Under the pieces are notes generated by a model. It saw only the letters and a list, made by a program, of their open reading frames with translations, ran no database searches and was not told where the DNA came from. A program made the position numbers and the translations under genes. A stretch of 64,000 nucleotides of DNA, taken from assembly GCA_017642885.1 (NCBI GenBank), contig JAEPOM010000001.1:1-64000 (forward strand). Direction: 5' to 3'. Positions 44,366 to 53,506 of this stretch are shown in pieces; within the stretch, counting starts at the first letter, position 1, and each line of letters starts with the position of its first letter. Source of the DNA: Henriciella sp. (GTDB taxonomy: Bacteria > Pseudomonadota > Alphaproteobacteria > Caulobacterales > Hyphomonadaceae).

Positions 44366-44658
44366 CCGTTCTTTTCCATGGCTAATTGTGAGCGGCGCAT
44401 GGCTTCGATTTCTTCTTGAGCCTCCCCCAACATCAACAAGACCTCCATCGTCTTGGCTGCTTCCTCTTCATCAATGCGGCTCATCGCAAAGCCCACATGC
44501 ACAAGGGCCCATTCACCGATCAGAGCATCAATATTGCCATCTTCTGGCATGATACAGGCAAGATTGACCTCTCGCTGAACACCTGAAACATCGATCATAC
44601 CTAGCTTCTTGGTCGCATCAGAAATCGAAATTATTTGTCCGGGAATACCAAGGCACAT
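44362..44658 (-). CDS. hypC: Hydrogenase assembly chaperone HypC/HupF
   Basis: This 98-residue protein begins MCLGIPGQI; the second-residue Cys carries the iron moiety with HypD and later binds the large-subunit precursor. LINVGFAMSRIDEEEA-like C-terminal sequence (here VGFAMSRIDEEEAAKT) is present. The start is at 44658, ten bases after the hypF stop. Confidence 0.93.
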   Translation of the reverse strand: MCLGIPGQIISISDATKKLGMIDVSGVQREVNLACIMPEDGNIDALIGEWALVHVGFAMSRIDEEEAAKTMEVLLMLGEAQEEIEAMRRSQLAMEKNG

Positions 44659-44668
44659 AAATATTCTC

Positions 44669-47053
44669 CTATTGAGGACTGGGTTGAAGTGAGGCAGCGG
44701 CGATAACCGCTTGACCAAGGGATAGACCGCCATCATTGGCGGGAATTTGTGAGTGGCTTAAAACACGATAGCCTAGGAACTGGAGTTGATCGTGAACGAG
44801 CTGAAACAGCGTTCTGTTCTGGAAGCAGCCCCCACTTAGCGCGATGGTTTCAAATTTTCGATCCGAGCCTGAGAGCTTCGCCACCATTTGCACAATGACA
44901 CTTGCAAGGCCTCTGTGAAAACGCGCGGAAATTGTCCCAATCGGTGTTCCAACGACCAAGTCTCCAAGCATGGCGCGCCAGGCCCCCAAAGGTTCAATAT
45001 AGGGCATCCTTGTTTCCTGATGCAGCGGAATAGAAAATGGATATTTCAAACTGTCCGGCTCATTTAAGGCAGCGGGGTCTATCGACGCTTCAAATAGCAT
45101 GGCGGCATGCCCCTCATAGGACTGCTCATCCCTCAAGAGCCCCGTAATAGCGGCAGCAGCATCAAATAATCGTCCGCATGAGGAGGCAAGCGGCGACTGT
45201 GTGCCGCTAGCCATCATCCCATCAAGGGTCTCTCTTGGGGCCTCGTTCAAGTATTTGAAAATATCGAGGTCGGCAAAATTCATTGCAAACTCAGCCCAAC
45301 CCATTTCTGCGCGAATATGGGCATAAGCATTCCGCCACGGTTGGCGAACGGCCTGTTCTCCGCCGGGAAGTGCGACGGGTTTGAATTGCCCCAGCCTTTC
45401 ATATGAACGGTAGTCACAAGCCATGAATTCCCCACCCCAAACGGTTCCGTCAGGCCCCCACCCTGTTCCGTCCAACGCAACGCCCAAAACCCGGCCTGCA
45501 TCCAGTGGCCAATTGTTCTCGGCCATACAGGATGCGATATGGGCATGGTGGTGCTGGATTTCGATCAACGGAATCTCGCGCTCACGCGACAAGCCCCGTC
45601 CGGCCTCTGAAGATGCGAAGGCAGGATGTGCATCAACTGCGATCGCATTGGGCTTGTGATCGAATAAGTTCTGATAAAGAGACAAGTTCCGAACAGCCTC
45701 GTCTCGGGCAGCCGGATGCTCCATATCCCCCAAATGCTGGCTTAATATCGTTTGACCATTTTTGACCAGACAGAACGTATTTTTGTAGTCCCCCCCCATG
45801 GCCAATAGGTCGTCCACATCGACAAAGCCGTCAGGCAGATCCAATGATTGAGGGGCATAGCCTCTGGCACGTCTGATCACGCGTTCACGTCCAGCTACGA
45901 CACTGGCGACACTGTCATCCACGCGGTTGATAATATCCCGGTCATGCAGACAGGCAAAATCTGCAATCTGTGCCAAGTCTTTCCGGGTTTGTTCATTGGT
46001 TATGCATTGCGGGGCGCCTGATTTGTTTCCCGATGTCATCACGATTGGGCGCTTCATGCGCCGCAACATTAAGTGATGTAAAGGCGTATAAGGGAGCATA
46101 AACCCGAGGCGGTTTAGCCCTGGGGCAACGACCTCAGGAAGGGTGCCCGGTTTGGCTTTCAACAGCACGATTGGAGCCGCAACACTCTTGAGTACCGCTT
46201 CCTCAGCCTCGCTAACCTCGCAATATTGGCGAATGATATCGACCGTCTTTGCCATAAGAGCGAAGGCTTTATCTTTGCGGCCTTTCTTGGCCCGAAGGCT
46301 CGCTACCACGTCAGCCTTTGTCGCGTCGCAAGCTAGATGAACACCGCCAATGCCTTTGATGGCCACAATATGACCCATCATCAACATTCCGCCCGTGGCA
46401 TCAACGTCATCCATCATGGAGAAGGCTTCGCAATTGACTACACCTCCCCCTAGTTTTTCAATCCAGGCTTTCGGGCCACAAACGTGACACGCCACTGGCT
46501 GAGCGTGCATGCGGCGATCTTTCGGATTGTCGTATTCTTGCTGGCAATCGGCGCACATAGAGAATGCCCGCATGCTTGTTTTTTCGCGGTCATAAGGGGC
46601 GCCATCAATGATCGAGAACCGTGGGCCGCAATTTGTGCAATTGGTAAAGGGATATCGATAGCGACGCTCAAACGCGTCAAAGCTTTCAGTATTGCAGTCC
46701 GTACAGCTTGCTGCATCCGGCGTGATCGAGACGCGCATGTCTCCGCCTATTGTGGCGATAATCTCAAAACCGTTGGGAGCATTGTCGCTTATCTGTTCTC
46801 TGGTCAGCCGATCAATTTTAGCCAGTGGCGGTAATGCTTCAGGCAGTGAGGTGACAAACTGGTCAATGCTGTCTCCCCAGAGGTGGATCAAAACACCATT
46901 TGCGGTATTGCACACGTCACCGCGCAAACCGAGATCCGTTGCCAGTTTCCAGACCGTTGGCCGGAAACCGACGCCTTGAACCTGACCGCGAATAAGAATG
47001 GCCTCTCCTTTTATGGGGATGGCATCAACCGCGTGTGCTCCATCGCTCATCAT
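44669..47053 (-). CDS. hypF: Carbamoyltransferase HypF
   Basis: This 794-residue protein converts carbamoyl phosphate to the cyanide precursor of the NiFe site. The domains in order are: acylphosphatase-like (RGQVQGVGFRPTVW, 20-105); a double zinc finger with four Cys pairs (CTDC, CTNCG, CADC, CHVCG; 110-195); YrdC-like (205-390); and a Kae1-like carbamoyltransferase with HHHAHIASCMAEN. All catalytic regions look intact. It overlaps the NHL gene by four bases. Confidence 0.95.
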   Translation of the reverse strand: MMSDGAHAVDAIPIKGEAILIRGQVQGVGFRPTVWKLATDLGLRGDVCNTANGVLIHLWGDSIDQFVTSLPEALPPLAKIDRLTREQISDNAPNGFEIIATIGGDMRVSITPDAASCTDCNTESFDAFERRYRYPFTNCTNCGPRFSIIDGAPYDREKTSMRAFSMCADCQQEYDNPKDRRMHAQPVACHVCGPKAWIEKLGGGVVNCEAFSMMDDVDATGGMLMMGHIVAIKGIGGVHLACDATKADVVASLRAKKGRKDKAFALMAKTVDIIRQYCEVSEAEEAVLKSVAAPIVLLKAKPGTLPEVVAPGLNRLGFMLPYTPLHHLMLRRMKRPIVMTSGNKSGAPQCITNEQTRKDLAQIADFACLHDRDIINRVDDSVASVVAGRERVIRRARGYAPQSLDLPDGFVDVDDLLAMGGDYKNTFCLVKNGQTILSQHLGDMEHPAARDEAVRNLSLYQNLFDHKPNAIAVDAHPAFASSEAGRGLSREREIPLIEIQHHHAHIASCMAENNWPLDAGRVLGVALDGTGWGPDGTVWGGEFMACDYRSYERLGQFKPVALPGGEQAVRQPWRNAYAHIRAEMGWAEFAMNFADLDIFKYLNEAPRETLDGMMASGTQSPLASSCGRLFDAAAAITGLLRDEQSYEGHAAMLFEASIDPAALNEPDSLKYPFSIPLHQETRMPYIEPLGAWRAMLGDLVVGTPIGTISARFHRGLASVIVQMVAKLSGSDRKFETIALSGGCFQNRTLFQLVHDQLQFLGYRVLSHSQIPANDGGLSLGQAVIAAASLQPSPQ

Positions 47054-48228
47054 GGCTCAATCCGCCACAATAAAATCCGGTTGTTTCCGCTATCGGAGAC
47101 GACGGCCATCCCGTCATGGCAGGTCAAACCATAAGGCCAACAAACACTATCGCGCCTGGCGACACCCCAGCCATTATCGCCTTTTGATGCAAAATCAGGT
47201 TGTGCCATCAATCGATTGGCGTCTGAGTTCATCGCGCAATCTTGCCAACCCAGAAGTCTCGAATTTGCTGTATCAGCGACCAAAAGCTGATCGCCATTGA
47301 CGGTGATCGCATAAGGCATATTCAAAGCCTTTGCGTCAGGATAATATGCTTTTTGATTGTGGTCGCATTCTGAGAAGTCTGACTGCCCTAATACGAGATC
47401 ACACGCTTGGCCGTTTTGTGTCGGAAACCCAGTCCAAAGCATGACTCGATTGTTCCCTGCATCCGTGACCGCGAAATGGCCATTCCAGAAAGCGGTCGCA
47501 TGTGGCCAGCGCATGCCAGCGGGACCGACCTCTTGACCCGCATTTTCATGTCGCTCATCAAAAGTCGCCTGACCTATGACCAAATCGGCAGGTTGCCCTG
47601 TCACTTCAGGATCATTCCAGACCAGAACGCGCCGGTTCCCGCTATCACTAACCACGAGCCGGCCATCAATTTCCGCGACCCCATAAGGCCAGTGCATCGA
47701 ATTCGCCTGAGGTTGATCCTTGCCGAAATTGGCAAGGACATCATTCGCATTGATCTGTCCCAATATAATATCGGCAGGTTGATTGTCATCGACTGGCACG
47801 GTTTTCCAAAGCAAGACCCGGTGGTTCCAAGCGTCAGCAACAGCAAGCCCCTTCCCCCATGGGCTGACCCCCGTTGGCACGTTTAAAGTTGAGGCGTTCG
47901 CAGCGCCCTTGGCATTGCGTCCTTCGGAAACGAAGTCAGGTTGACCGATCAATAAATCAGCTGGCTGGTTATCGACCTTTGGACCAGTTTTCCATCCCAG
48001 CAAGCGATGATGGCCGGTATCAGCGACCCATAAGGAGCCGTCCGGAAGCAGGCAGGCGCCACGAGGGCCAAACAGGACAGACGGACTGGGTGCATTTGAT
48101 ACTGCAAATTCAGTCTCGACCCATCCCAATACAATCTCGGGCCCGTCCTTATTGAGCAAACTTGCCCCGGTCGTCACCGAGCCTGGTGCTTTTACCGATG
48201 GGGAAAGAGAGATCTTCGCTGTGCTCAT
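47050..48228 (-). CDS. NHL-repeat beta-propeller protein
   Basis: This 392-residue protein has about six repeated blades of the form GKGLAVADAWNHRVLLWK, VVSDSGNRRVLVWN, AVTDAGNNRVMLW, VADTANSRLLGW and VVSDSGNNRILLW. There is no signal peptide, so it is probably cytoplasmic. NHL proteins accompany group 2a hydrogenase genes in other bacteria (recalled); a scaffold or assembly role is plausible. It is coupled to the NifU-Rieske gene and to hypF by four-base overlaps. Confidence 0.88.
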   Translation of the reverse strand: MSTAKISLSPSVKAPGSVTTGASLLNKDGPEIVLGWVETEFAVSNAPSPSVLFGPRGACLLPDGSLWVADTGHHRLLGWKTGPKVDNQPADLLIGQPDFVSEGRNAKGAANASTLNVPTGVSPWGKGLAVADAWNHRVLLWKTVPVDDNQPADIILGQINANDVLANFGKDQPQANSMHWPYGVAEIDGRLVVSDSGNRRVLVWNDPEVTGQPADLVIGQATFDERHENAGQEVGPAGMRWPHATAFWNGHFAVTDAGNNRVMLWTGFPTQNGQACDLVLGQSDFSECDHNQKAYYPDAKALNMPYAITVNGDQLLVADTANSRLLGWQDCAMNSDANRLMAQPDFASKGDNGWGVARRDSVCWPYGLTCHDGMAVVSDSGNNRILLWRIEP

Positions 48229-49085
48229 CTCGTCAGTCGCACTTCAACAATATTTCGTGTCACACGAACGCCATGCGGCTGTAATTGAACTTCAGGAGCT
48301 GTCAGGCATTCTCCGCTTTCGAGCGAATACTGAAATCCGTGGAATGGACACGTAATCAAACCCTCGTCGATAACGCCGTCATCCAGACGAAACCCCATAT
48401 GAGCGCACGAATTATTGAAACAGGTTATCTTATCGCCGAAGCGCGAGAGCAGAACGGACTGGTCGTCAATATCGAGTGTTTGCGTCGTCCCATCTGGCAG
48501 ATCTTTTAGATTGACGGTTTCGGTCCAGCCATCTTTCTGGAATGAGGCAAAAGGAGATACAAATTGAACACCTTCTCCACCGCCCATGCCTTTGACTTGC
48601 TGAATTTCAGTCGCTTCGGGCACATGGGTTTGTATGGCCGTCTTTACACCGGAGTAGAATGTCAGCGCCGAGGCCGGACATCCATCACAAGCACCCAGAA
48701 ACCGAACCACAACCTTAGGGAGTTCAACTTTTACCAGTTCGACATCACCGCCATGACTGGCAAGCATCGGGCGAATGGTCTCAAGAGCCGCTTCAACCCT
48801 CTCAAACAAAGAGGCTCTCAATATTCCATGTCGTCGCAAGACCGTATAAACGATTTCGTCCGATGCAGCAGCCTTCAATGCAGGTCCAAATTCCGGCACC
48901 TCAGTCAGTAATTTGATCAGACGCTTAAATGCCTCGGCGTTCAAGGCATCAATCGCTTCCCCTCTGGCATGTGCAGCATTGCGTTGCTCTTCAGGCCAAG
49001 TATCAGCCAATTGCTCAAGTGCTGCAATGTCACTCAACAGAGATGGCAGATCTTTTTCAACTGATTCTTCGGGGGACGTCGCCAT
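48225..49085 (-). CDS. NifU-Rieske fusion protein
   Basis: This 286-residue cytoplasmic protein has a helical N-terminal part (1-85). It is followed by a NifU C-terminal-like domain with the cluster motif GACDGCPASALTF (about 132-144), then a Rieske domain with CAHMGF and CPFHGF (about 220-250). It may transfer Fe-S clusters or electrons for the hydrogenase. NifU-Rieske proteins are known next to cyanobacterial-type uptake hydrogenases (recalled). They are natural candidates for an electron carrier from HupS. Confidence 0.85.
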   Translation of the reverse strand: MATSPEESVEKDLPSLLSDIAALEQLADTWPEEQRNAAHARGEAIDALNAEAFKRLIKLLTEVPEFGPALKAAASDEIVYTVLRRHGILRASLFERVEAALETIRPMLASHGGDVELVKVELPKVVVRFLGACDGCPASALTFYSGVKTAIQTHVPEATEIQQVKGMGGGEGVQFVSPFASFQKDGWTETVNLKDLPDGTTQTLDIDDQSVLLSRFGDKITCFNNSCAHMGFRLDDGVIDEGLITCPFHGFQYSLESGECLTAPEVQLQPHGVRVTRNIVEVRLTR

Positions 49086-49091
49086 TTACGA

Positions 49092-49313
49092 TTACCTGTA
49101 TTTGAGGTCTTTATAGAGAATTGGCAGAGTAAACCCGCTAACAGCGCCACCAACGACTGCCGCGATCACCACCGAAACAAATTGCCCCAATCCTACGAGG
49201 ATCACCGCCCCTAACAGGGTGGCCAGAATACCGCGCAAGAACACCTGAGTGTAATTTGCAAACAGGCGACCGGTTACAAACAGTTTGACCGAGTCCATGA
49301 CCATAGAAAACAT
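49092..49313 (-). CDS. Small two-helix membrane protein of the hydrogenase locus
   Basis: This 73-residue protein has an N-terminal amphipathic segment followed by two transmembrane helices (about 25-45 and 48-65). It starts one base after the stop of the next small membrane gene, so the two are made together. No family is recognised. It could anchor the otherwise soluble hydrogenase to the membrane, since no cytochrome b gene is present. Confidence 0.65.
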   Translation of the reverse strand: MFSMVMDSVKLFVTGRLFANYTQVFLRGILATLLGAVILVGLGQFVSVVIAAVVGGAVSGFTLPILYKDLKYR

Positions 49314-49314
49314 G

Positions 49315-49515
49315 CTAAACCCCTGCCAAAATCGTAAGTGCAAATATGCCGATAATCACAGCGGCGGCGCCACCGACCAAGCCATATAGACCGCCCATGC
49401 TAGCAGCCATTTCTGCGCCGAGGGCATCCTTACCAATGATCCAGCCCGACATAGCACCTCCCGCTAAAGAGGCAGCAATGCCTCCGAGTATCGCTATTAT
49501 TAGTAGTGTTGACAT
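49315..49515 (-). CDS. Small Gly/Ala-rich membrane protein of the hydrogenase locus
   Basis: This 66-residue protein has two helices rich in small residues (GGIAASLAGGAMSGWIIG and LYGLVGGAAAVIIGIFALT), a pattern that favours tight oligomers. It may form a membrane platform with the next gene product. AGGAT precedes its start. No known family. Confidence 0.65.
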   Translation of the reverse strand: MSTLLIIAILGGIAASLAGGAMSGWIIGKDALGAEMAASMGGLYGLVGGAAAVIIGIFALTILAGV

Positions 49516-49537
49516 TTAATCCTCTTTGTTCTGATGT

Positions 49538-50542
49538 TTATTGATTGATTTTGTGTACGTTTGAGAGTGGCTGCGAACTACCAAACATCTCGGTTTCCAA
49601 TTCTTCCAAAGCGCCGCTGACAGCTTCGACTTTGTGAATGTCCCCCAGCTTGTTAAAGACAGAACGAGCTTCACGATAAAGACGAATTGCCTCCTTCAAG
49701 TTTTCCGGATTGCCTGCCTCTGGATTTTCAGGGTCATCTGGCAAGTTCGCGATGCAGTTCGCCTTGTTAGAAATCGTGTTTGCGTACTCGGCAGGCGTAT
49801 CTTCCAAAGTTCTTACACGCAGCGCTTCATCATAGGCCTCAATTGCCCGAAAACCGTTTTCGACCCTATGACTTGAAGAGACATACTGGAGCGCATTACC
49901 AAGATTGTTCTGCAGCATCGCATATTCACTTGGGTTGTCGACAATAGTTACGACCTTCAACCCCTCTTCAAAAGCTTGCACGGCAAGAGCCTCCCGCATT
50001 TTTGAACGCTCATCCGAAAACGGAATTGACATAAAGGCTGTCGCGAGATTGTTCTGCAGAATGGCAAATTCTGCGGGATGCTTTTGTGCATTGAAGGTGC
50101 GCAAAGAACGTTGATAGGCGGAAATGGAATCGGTGATTGGCGCCCGGTTGTAGGAAGCCAAATTTTGCAAAATGAGGCCCAAATTCATTTCGGCTTCGGC
50201 AACTTCTTCTGACGTCCCCTGAATCCGCAAAGCCTCCAAAGCGCTGTTCATGGAATCACGAGCGCCTTCAAGATAACCGGGGTCATTCGATGGAACGGAC
50301 ATTTGGGCGGTTGCCATTCTAGCCTTGATCCGAGCCGAAAGAAGACCTTCGGTTTCAGGGCATAAATGCACCGCGTCATCGTAAAGCTTTATTGCCTCAA
50401 TCAAGTCATCAAGTGATTTAGGCTTTTGCTGCATGCCCATGGCGATTTCCATCAGCATTTCGGCTTTTTCGGCGTCACTCGCACTTGCCGAGGCGACAGC
50501 CTCTCGGGCCGCTTTGGCTTCTTCTTGTGATCGGCTCACCAT
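49538..50542 (-). CDS. TPR-like repeat protein of the hydrogenase locus
   Basis: This 334-residue all-helical protein has repeats that resemble TPR units in the 160-290 part (FAILQNNLATAFMSIPFSDE, YAMLQNNLGNALQYVSS, YANTISNKANCIANLP). The N-terminal 60 residues are a charged coiled segment. It is probably an assembly or docking protein for hydrogenase maturation. It lies 22 bases upstream of the small Gly/Ala-rich protein. It is unrelated in detail to the XRE-TPR protein at 25.6 kb. Confidence 0.75.
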   Translation of the reverse strand: MVSRSQEEAKAAREAVASASASDAEKAEMLMEIAMGMQQKPKSLDDLIEAIKLYDDAVHLCPETEGLLSARIKARMATAQMSVPSNDPGYLEGARDSMNSALEALRIQGTSEEVAEAEMNLGLILQNLASYNRAPITDSISAYQRSLRTFNAQKHPAEFAILQNNLATAFMSIPFSDERSKMREALAVQAFEEGLKVVTIVDNPSEYAMLQNNLGNALQYVSSSHRVENGFRAIEAYDEALRVRTLEDTPAEYANTISNKANCIANLPDDPENPEAGNPENLKEAIRLYREARSVFNKLGDIHKVEAVSGALEELETEMFGSSQPLSNVHKINQ

Positions 50543-50656
50543 TCTTCGCGTTTCCCTAGAAGCCTTGTACTGGCTTCATATTTTTTGTTTTTTGATAATA
50601 GGCATCACTTTGAAGGTTTGTCTACGTAATACTCACAATGAAAACTTAGTTTGCAC

Positions 50657-50962
50657 TTATGATGAAGGAATGGTGCAAATCAAAGCGGCCTGAGATGGGT
50701 CCCACTCGGCTGTCACGTCATCGCAAACCCACTCCGCTAGGCCGTTTGCGGCAAAAACGTCTTGCGCTGCAACAACGCGGTCTCCTTGAGCATTTCTGAT
50801 TTTCAGGAGGCTACCCCCAGCCCTTACATGCTGAACCGGCATAATGAGCAATTGGTCTTCACGGATGATCGCAATTATAGCCTCGATCCCCTGAAAGTAG
50901 GTTTCATAAACACCGACAGGAACATAGACAGAGCCGCGCCTTATAGAAATTGTCGCACTCAT
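50657..50962 (-). CDS. Small unknown protein of the hydrogenase locus
   Basis: This 101-residue, probably cytoplasmic beta-rich protein (SIRRGSVYVPVGVYETYFQGIEAIIAII, later LIMPVQHVRAGGSLLKIRNAQGDRVV) has no Cys cluster. It follows the DUF3422 gene by five bases. I do not recognise the family. A hydrogenase-specific accessory role is inferred from position only. Confidence 0.65.
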   Translation of the reverse strand: MSATISIRRGSVYVPVGVYETYFQGIEAIIAIIREDQLLIMPVQHVRAGGSLLKIRNAQGDRVVAAQDVFAANGLAEWVCDDVTAEWDPSQAALICTIPSS

Positions 50963-50967
50963 CCGGT

Positions 50968-52194
50968 TTAATCCCTCTCCGTGCGGTTTTGAACTGTGAG
51001 ATCCAGAACGCGCCGGCGTGCTCGGCGCGTCAGGATAAAAGACAAAGTGATTATGACGGGCACTGATAGTGTAACTAAGAGGCTATCGCTTATGGTAAAA
51101 TCTGGTAGCCCTTTTAAGACATAGCTCACAAGCCCGATGCCATAGTAAGAAATAGCAGCCACAGACAGCCCCTCAACCGCTTGCGACAAGTGAACTTGTT
51201 GGCGTGTTCTGTGCTCCATCGAAGAAAGTAGCTTTTGATTTTGAGCTTGAGACATCTGGTCAAGCTGAGTACGGGCCAACTCCATCGCCGATCGTACTGT
51301 CAAGGAAGTCTGCTCCAAACGTCGATCGAAAGCCTGTATTGTTCCCATAGCCGGCGCAAGCCTATGCTCAATGAAGCCCCCCAAGGTCTGGCGTTGGCCA
51401 ATAGGCACCTCACCCAAACTATCAAGACGTGAACGCACAATGTTGTAATAAGCATTCGAAGCCGCAATACGGTAACGTGTCTTGGATTGAAGACTCCCCA
51501 CTTCAGCGAGAATGATCGCCAAGCTATCTATCGCCCCCCCAAGATCTTCACGAGTGACAATAGAGAGGTCCAAAACAGCAGCCTCCGCACGCCCCTCAAG
51601 CTCTCTCAGAGAGTCTGAAGCCATCCGAACGACTGGCAAAGCAAGTAGGGAAATCGATCGATAGATCTCGAGATCAATTAGGCGCTTAACCAATCGCCCG
51701 CGTCCAAACCCATCATCAAATCCACCGGTCACATAGTAAGGCACCAACCCATCACTATTTCGGAATGAGGTTGTAACCACGACCCCATCAAAAAATGTCC
51801 CACCGCCGAACAATCTTTGCTCCGGAAACTGAGTTGCCATATCTACATTTGATTTCTGCGATAGGGTAATCTTGATACCGGATAGCTGCCTTGCTGGTGC
51901 GCTGCGGATCAAGTCTAGTATTTCAGAAGCTGGAGCGGTTTGGCCGACATAAGTTATCGATACAAACTCCGTGTGCCTCTCAAATCTTATTATGCCATCA
52001 TTACGTTGAATGATCTGATGACGTTCTGCTGGATTAAACTCTTCTGACCACGTTCCTGAGCTACCCTCGATTTCCTGGAGAGCCCAGCACCAAACCTGAG
52101 CTTCTGAAAAATCGATGTCCAGTGGTGGTCGTGAGTGAAATTCGGCGTCTATGGCCGCTCGGTCCTGATGCTGTTGAAAGATCCCAGAACTCAA
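50968..52194 (-). CDS. DUF3422-family membrane protein
   Basis: This 408-residue protein starts with the DUF3422 pattern (AIDAEFHSRPPLDIDFSEAQ, then FERHTEFVSITYV). It has a middle region rich in helices (RIAASNAYYNIVRSRLDSLGE) and two C-terminal transmembrane helices (about 340-360 and 372-392). DUF3422 is a family of unknown function found in proteobacteria. Its presence inside a hydrogenase operon is notable. The start is TTG at 52194, preceded by a run of G. Confidence 0.8.
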   Translation of the reverse strand: MSSGIFQQHQDRAAIDAEFHSRPPLDIDFSEAQVWCWALQEIEGSSGTWSEEFNPAERHQIIQRNDGIIRFERHTEFVSITYVGQTAPASEILDLIRSAPARQLSGIKITLSQKSNVDMATQFPEQRLFGGGTFFDGVVVTTSFRNSDGLVPYYVTGGFDDGFGRGRLVKRLIDLEIYRSISLLALPVVRMASDSLRELEGRAEAAVLDLSIVTREDLGGAIDSLAIILAEVGSLQSKTRYRIAASNAYYNIVRSRLDSLGEVPIGQRQTLGGFIEHRLAPAMGTIQAFDRRLEQTSLTVRSAMELARTQLDQMSQAQNQKLLSSMEHRTRQQVHLSQAVEGLSVAAISYYGIGLVSYVLKGLPDFTISDSLLVTLSVPVIITLSFILTRRARRRVLDLTVQNRTERD

Positions 52195-52212
52195 TTACTG
52201 CCCCCCCAGCCT

Positions 52213-52719
52213 CTATGCATCATTCTGCACCGAAATCTCAGGCCATTTTAGCTCCGGCATGCAAGCCAGCTTGTGAACCTGCTTGATCACTTCTTTGGCC
52301 GCGTGGGCAACTTTTTCTGTCAGCCCAATGTGCATTTGCAGTGATTGCGCCTCGATGAGAAAGACTTTCACATGCTTTGGGAACTCATCCTCGTAAATAC
52401 GCTTCCCGGCATAAAGAGCATGATCCCAGCGAAAATCATGCAAGTTCAGACTTTGCTCTTTAGGCGCTGCGAGCACCTCCCCTGGAACCTCATATATGGC
52501 CCCCGGATTACCTTCCGGCGCGCGAGCATCCACGACAATCAAATGCGTGGAACCTCGGGCATGATACATAACCCCCATACCATCTGTACCGGCGTCATAG
52601 AGCTGCACATATTCGGGCAACTCAACATCGCGCAGAACATTGATAACGGTTGCTCCAACGCCGTCGTCACAACGATTGGGGTTTCCGCAGCCAATAATCG
52701 CCAGTTTTAAATTCGCCAT
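52213..52719 (-). CDS. hupW: Hydrogenase maturation endopeptidase (HupW/HybD-like)
   Basis: This 168-residue protein cleaves the C-terminal extension of the large subunit after nickel insertion. It begins with the family motif AIIGCGNPNRCDDGVG and has the nickel-sensing Asp positions (YDAGTDGMGV, VVDARAPEGNPG) and the His of FRWDHALYAG. The large subunit here has a 16-residue tail after its last motif, consistent with a dedicated protease. The ATG at 52719 lies inside the end of the upstream gene; one at 52734 is an alternative. Confidence 0.88.
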   Translation of the reverse strand: MANLKLAIIGCGNPNRCDDGVGATVINVLRDVELPEYVQLYDAGTDGMGVMYHARGSTHLIVVDARAPEGNPGAIYEVPGEVLAAPKEQSLNLHDFRWDHALYAGKRIYEDEFPKHVKVFLIEAQSLQMHIGLTEKVAHAAKEVIKQVHKLACMPELKWPEISVQNDA

Positions 52720-53039
52720 AGTCGGCAAGACCATTCCGGTTCCACAGGAAGCATCAGCTCGGGCAGATCGCAAAATTTGTTATGGGTCTGATAGTACATG
52801 CAAGTTTCACATGGCTGTTCAATATCGTGCGCTTCAATCGTATAGTCCGTGAACCCGGAAATGATCAGTTTCTTATCCAGATCATCGCCAGCTTCGTTTT
52901 GCAGTCGCGTGATAAACTCGTTGACCATTTCGGACGTTTCCGCACGCGGAAAGACCTCAGTCTTAAGGCCTGCCTTTAGCTTCCCAGCTATGACACTTCT
53001 TAGAGCAGTATTACATCCAGGTTTCATATTGTCGTCCAT
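52707..53039 (-). CDS. HiPIP-like four-Cys protein, second of a tandem pair
   Basis: The protein has 110 residues. An N-terminal helical part is followed by a C-terminal motif with Cys at 77, 80, 90 and 105 (C-x2-C-MYY-x6-C-DLPEL-x9-C-RLWRI). Aromatic residues after the first pair and the short spacing to a final Cys-x-x-Trp resemble high-potential iron-sulfur proteins. It shares the motif with the gene just upstream. It probably binds a [4Fe-4S] cluster or Zn. No signal peptide is seen, so it is cytoplasmic like HupSL. Confidence 0.7.
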   Translation of the reverse strand: MDDNMKPGCNTALRSVIAGKLKAGLKTEVFPRAETSEMVNEFITRLQNEAGDDLDKKLIISGFTDYTIEAHDIEQPCETCMYYQTHNKFCDLPELMLPVEPEWSCRLWRI

Positions 53040-53047
53040 CGGCACGC

Positions 53048-53413
53048 TCAAATGCGCCAAAGCCGGCACCACCATTCCGGCTCGGCAGGCAGATTAAGTT
53101 CTGGAAGATCACACCAACGTCTGTGAACGAGATAGTACATGCATTCCTGACATCTCATCTCATCCTCGCCATGTGGCGAAAGCTTCCAACCGCTTACATC
53201 CAATTTGGCGCGCAATTGGTTTGCGTCCATGGCGCGCAACTCATCCAGGAGAGCAGAAAACTCTCTATCGGTCTCAGGAAACGGCTCTAACTGAGTTGTG
53301 AGCCCGTCTTTGAAAGCATCCTCAATCATTTTGATGAGGGTGTCATGATCAGCATTTGCAGGTGCAACGCCGTACTTATCCTTGTATTCCTCTGCAGATG
53401 TTTTTGTGGTCAT
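53048..53413 (-). CDS. HiPIP-like four-Cys protein, first of a tandem pair
   Basis: The protein has 121 residues. Cys88, 91, 101 and 116 form the same pattern as in its neighbour (C-x2-C-MYY, C-DLPEL, EPEWWC-RLWRI). The N-terminal 80 residues are helical and differ from the neighbour, so the pair has diverged except for the cluster motif. It lies between hupL and the protease gene in the operon. Electron transfer from HupS is the likely role, or protection of the cluster during assembly; both are inference. Confidence 0.7.
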   Translation of the reverse strand: MTTKTSAEEYKDKYGVAPANADHDTLIKMIEDAFKDGLTTQLEPFPETDREFSALLDELRAMDANQLRAKLDVSGWKLSPHGEDEMRCQECMYYLVHRRWCDLPELNLPAEPEWWCRLWRI

Positions 53414-53506
53414 GATTTTTTCTTCAGATATGTTTTAGACCCTAAATGGAAAGTCTGGAGCGAAGATCAAAATCAACCTTCGCTCCAGAGATGTCACCAG
53501 GTAGGC

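Noticed and set aside
49538-50542. Paralogy of the hydrogenase-locus TPR protein with the XRE-TPR protein at 25.6 kb
   Set aside because: Both have helical repeats, but no shared specific motifs and no HTH in the former.
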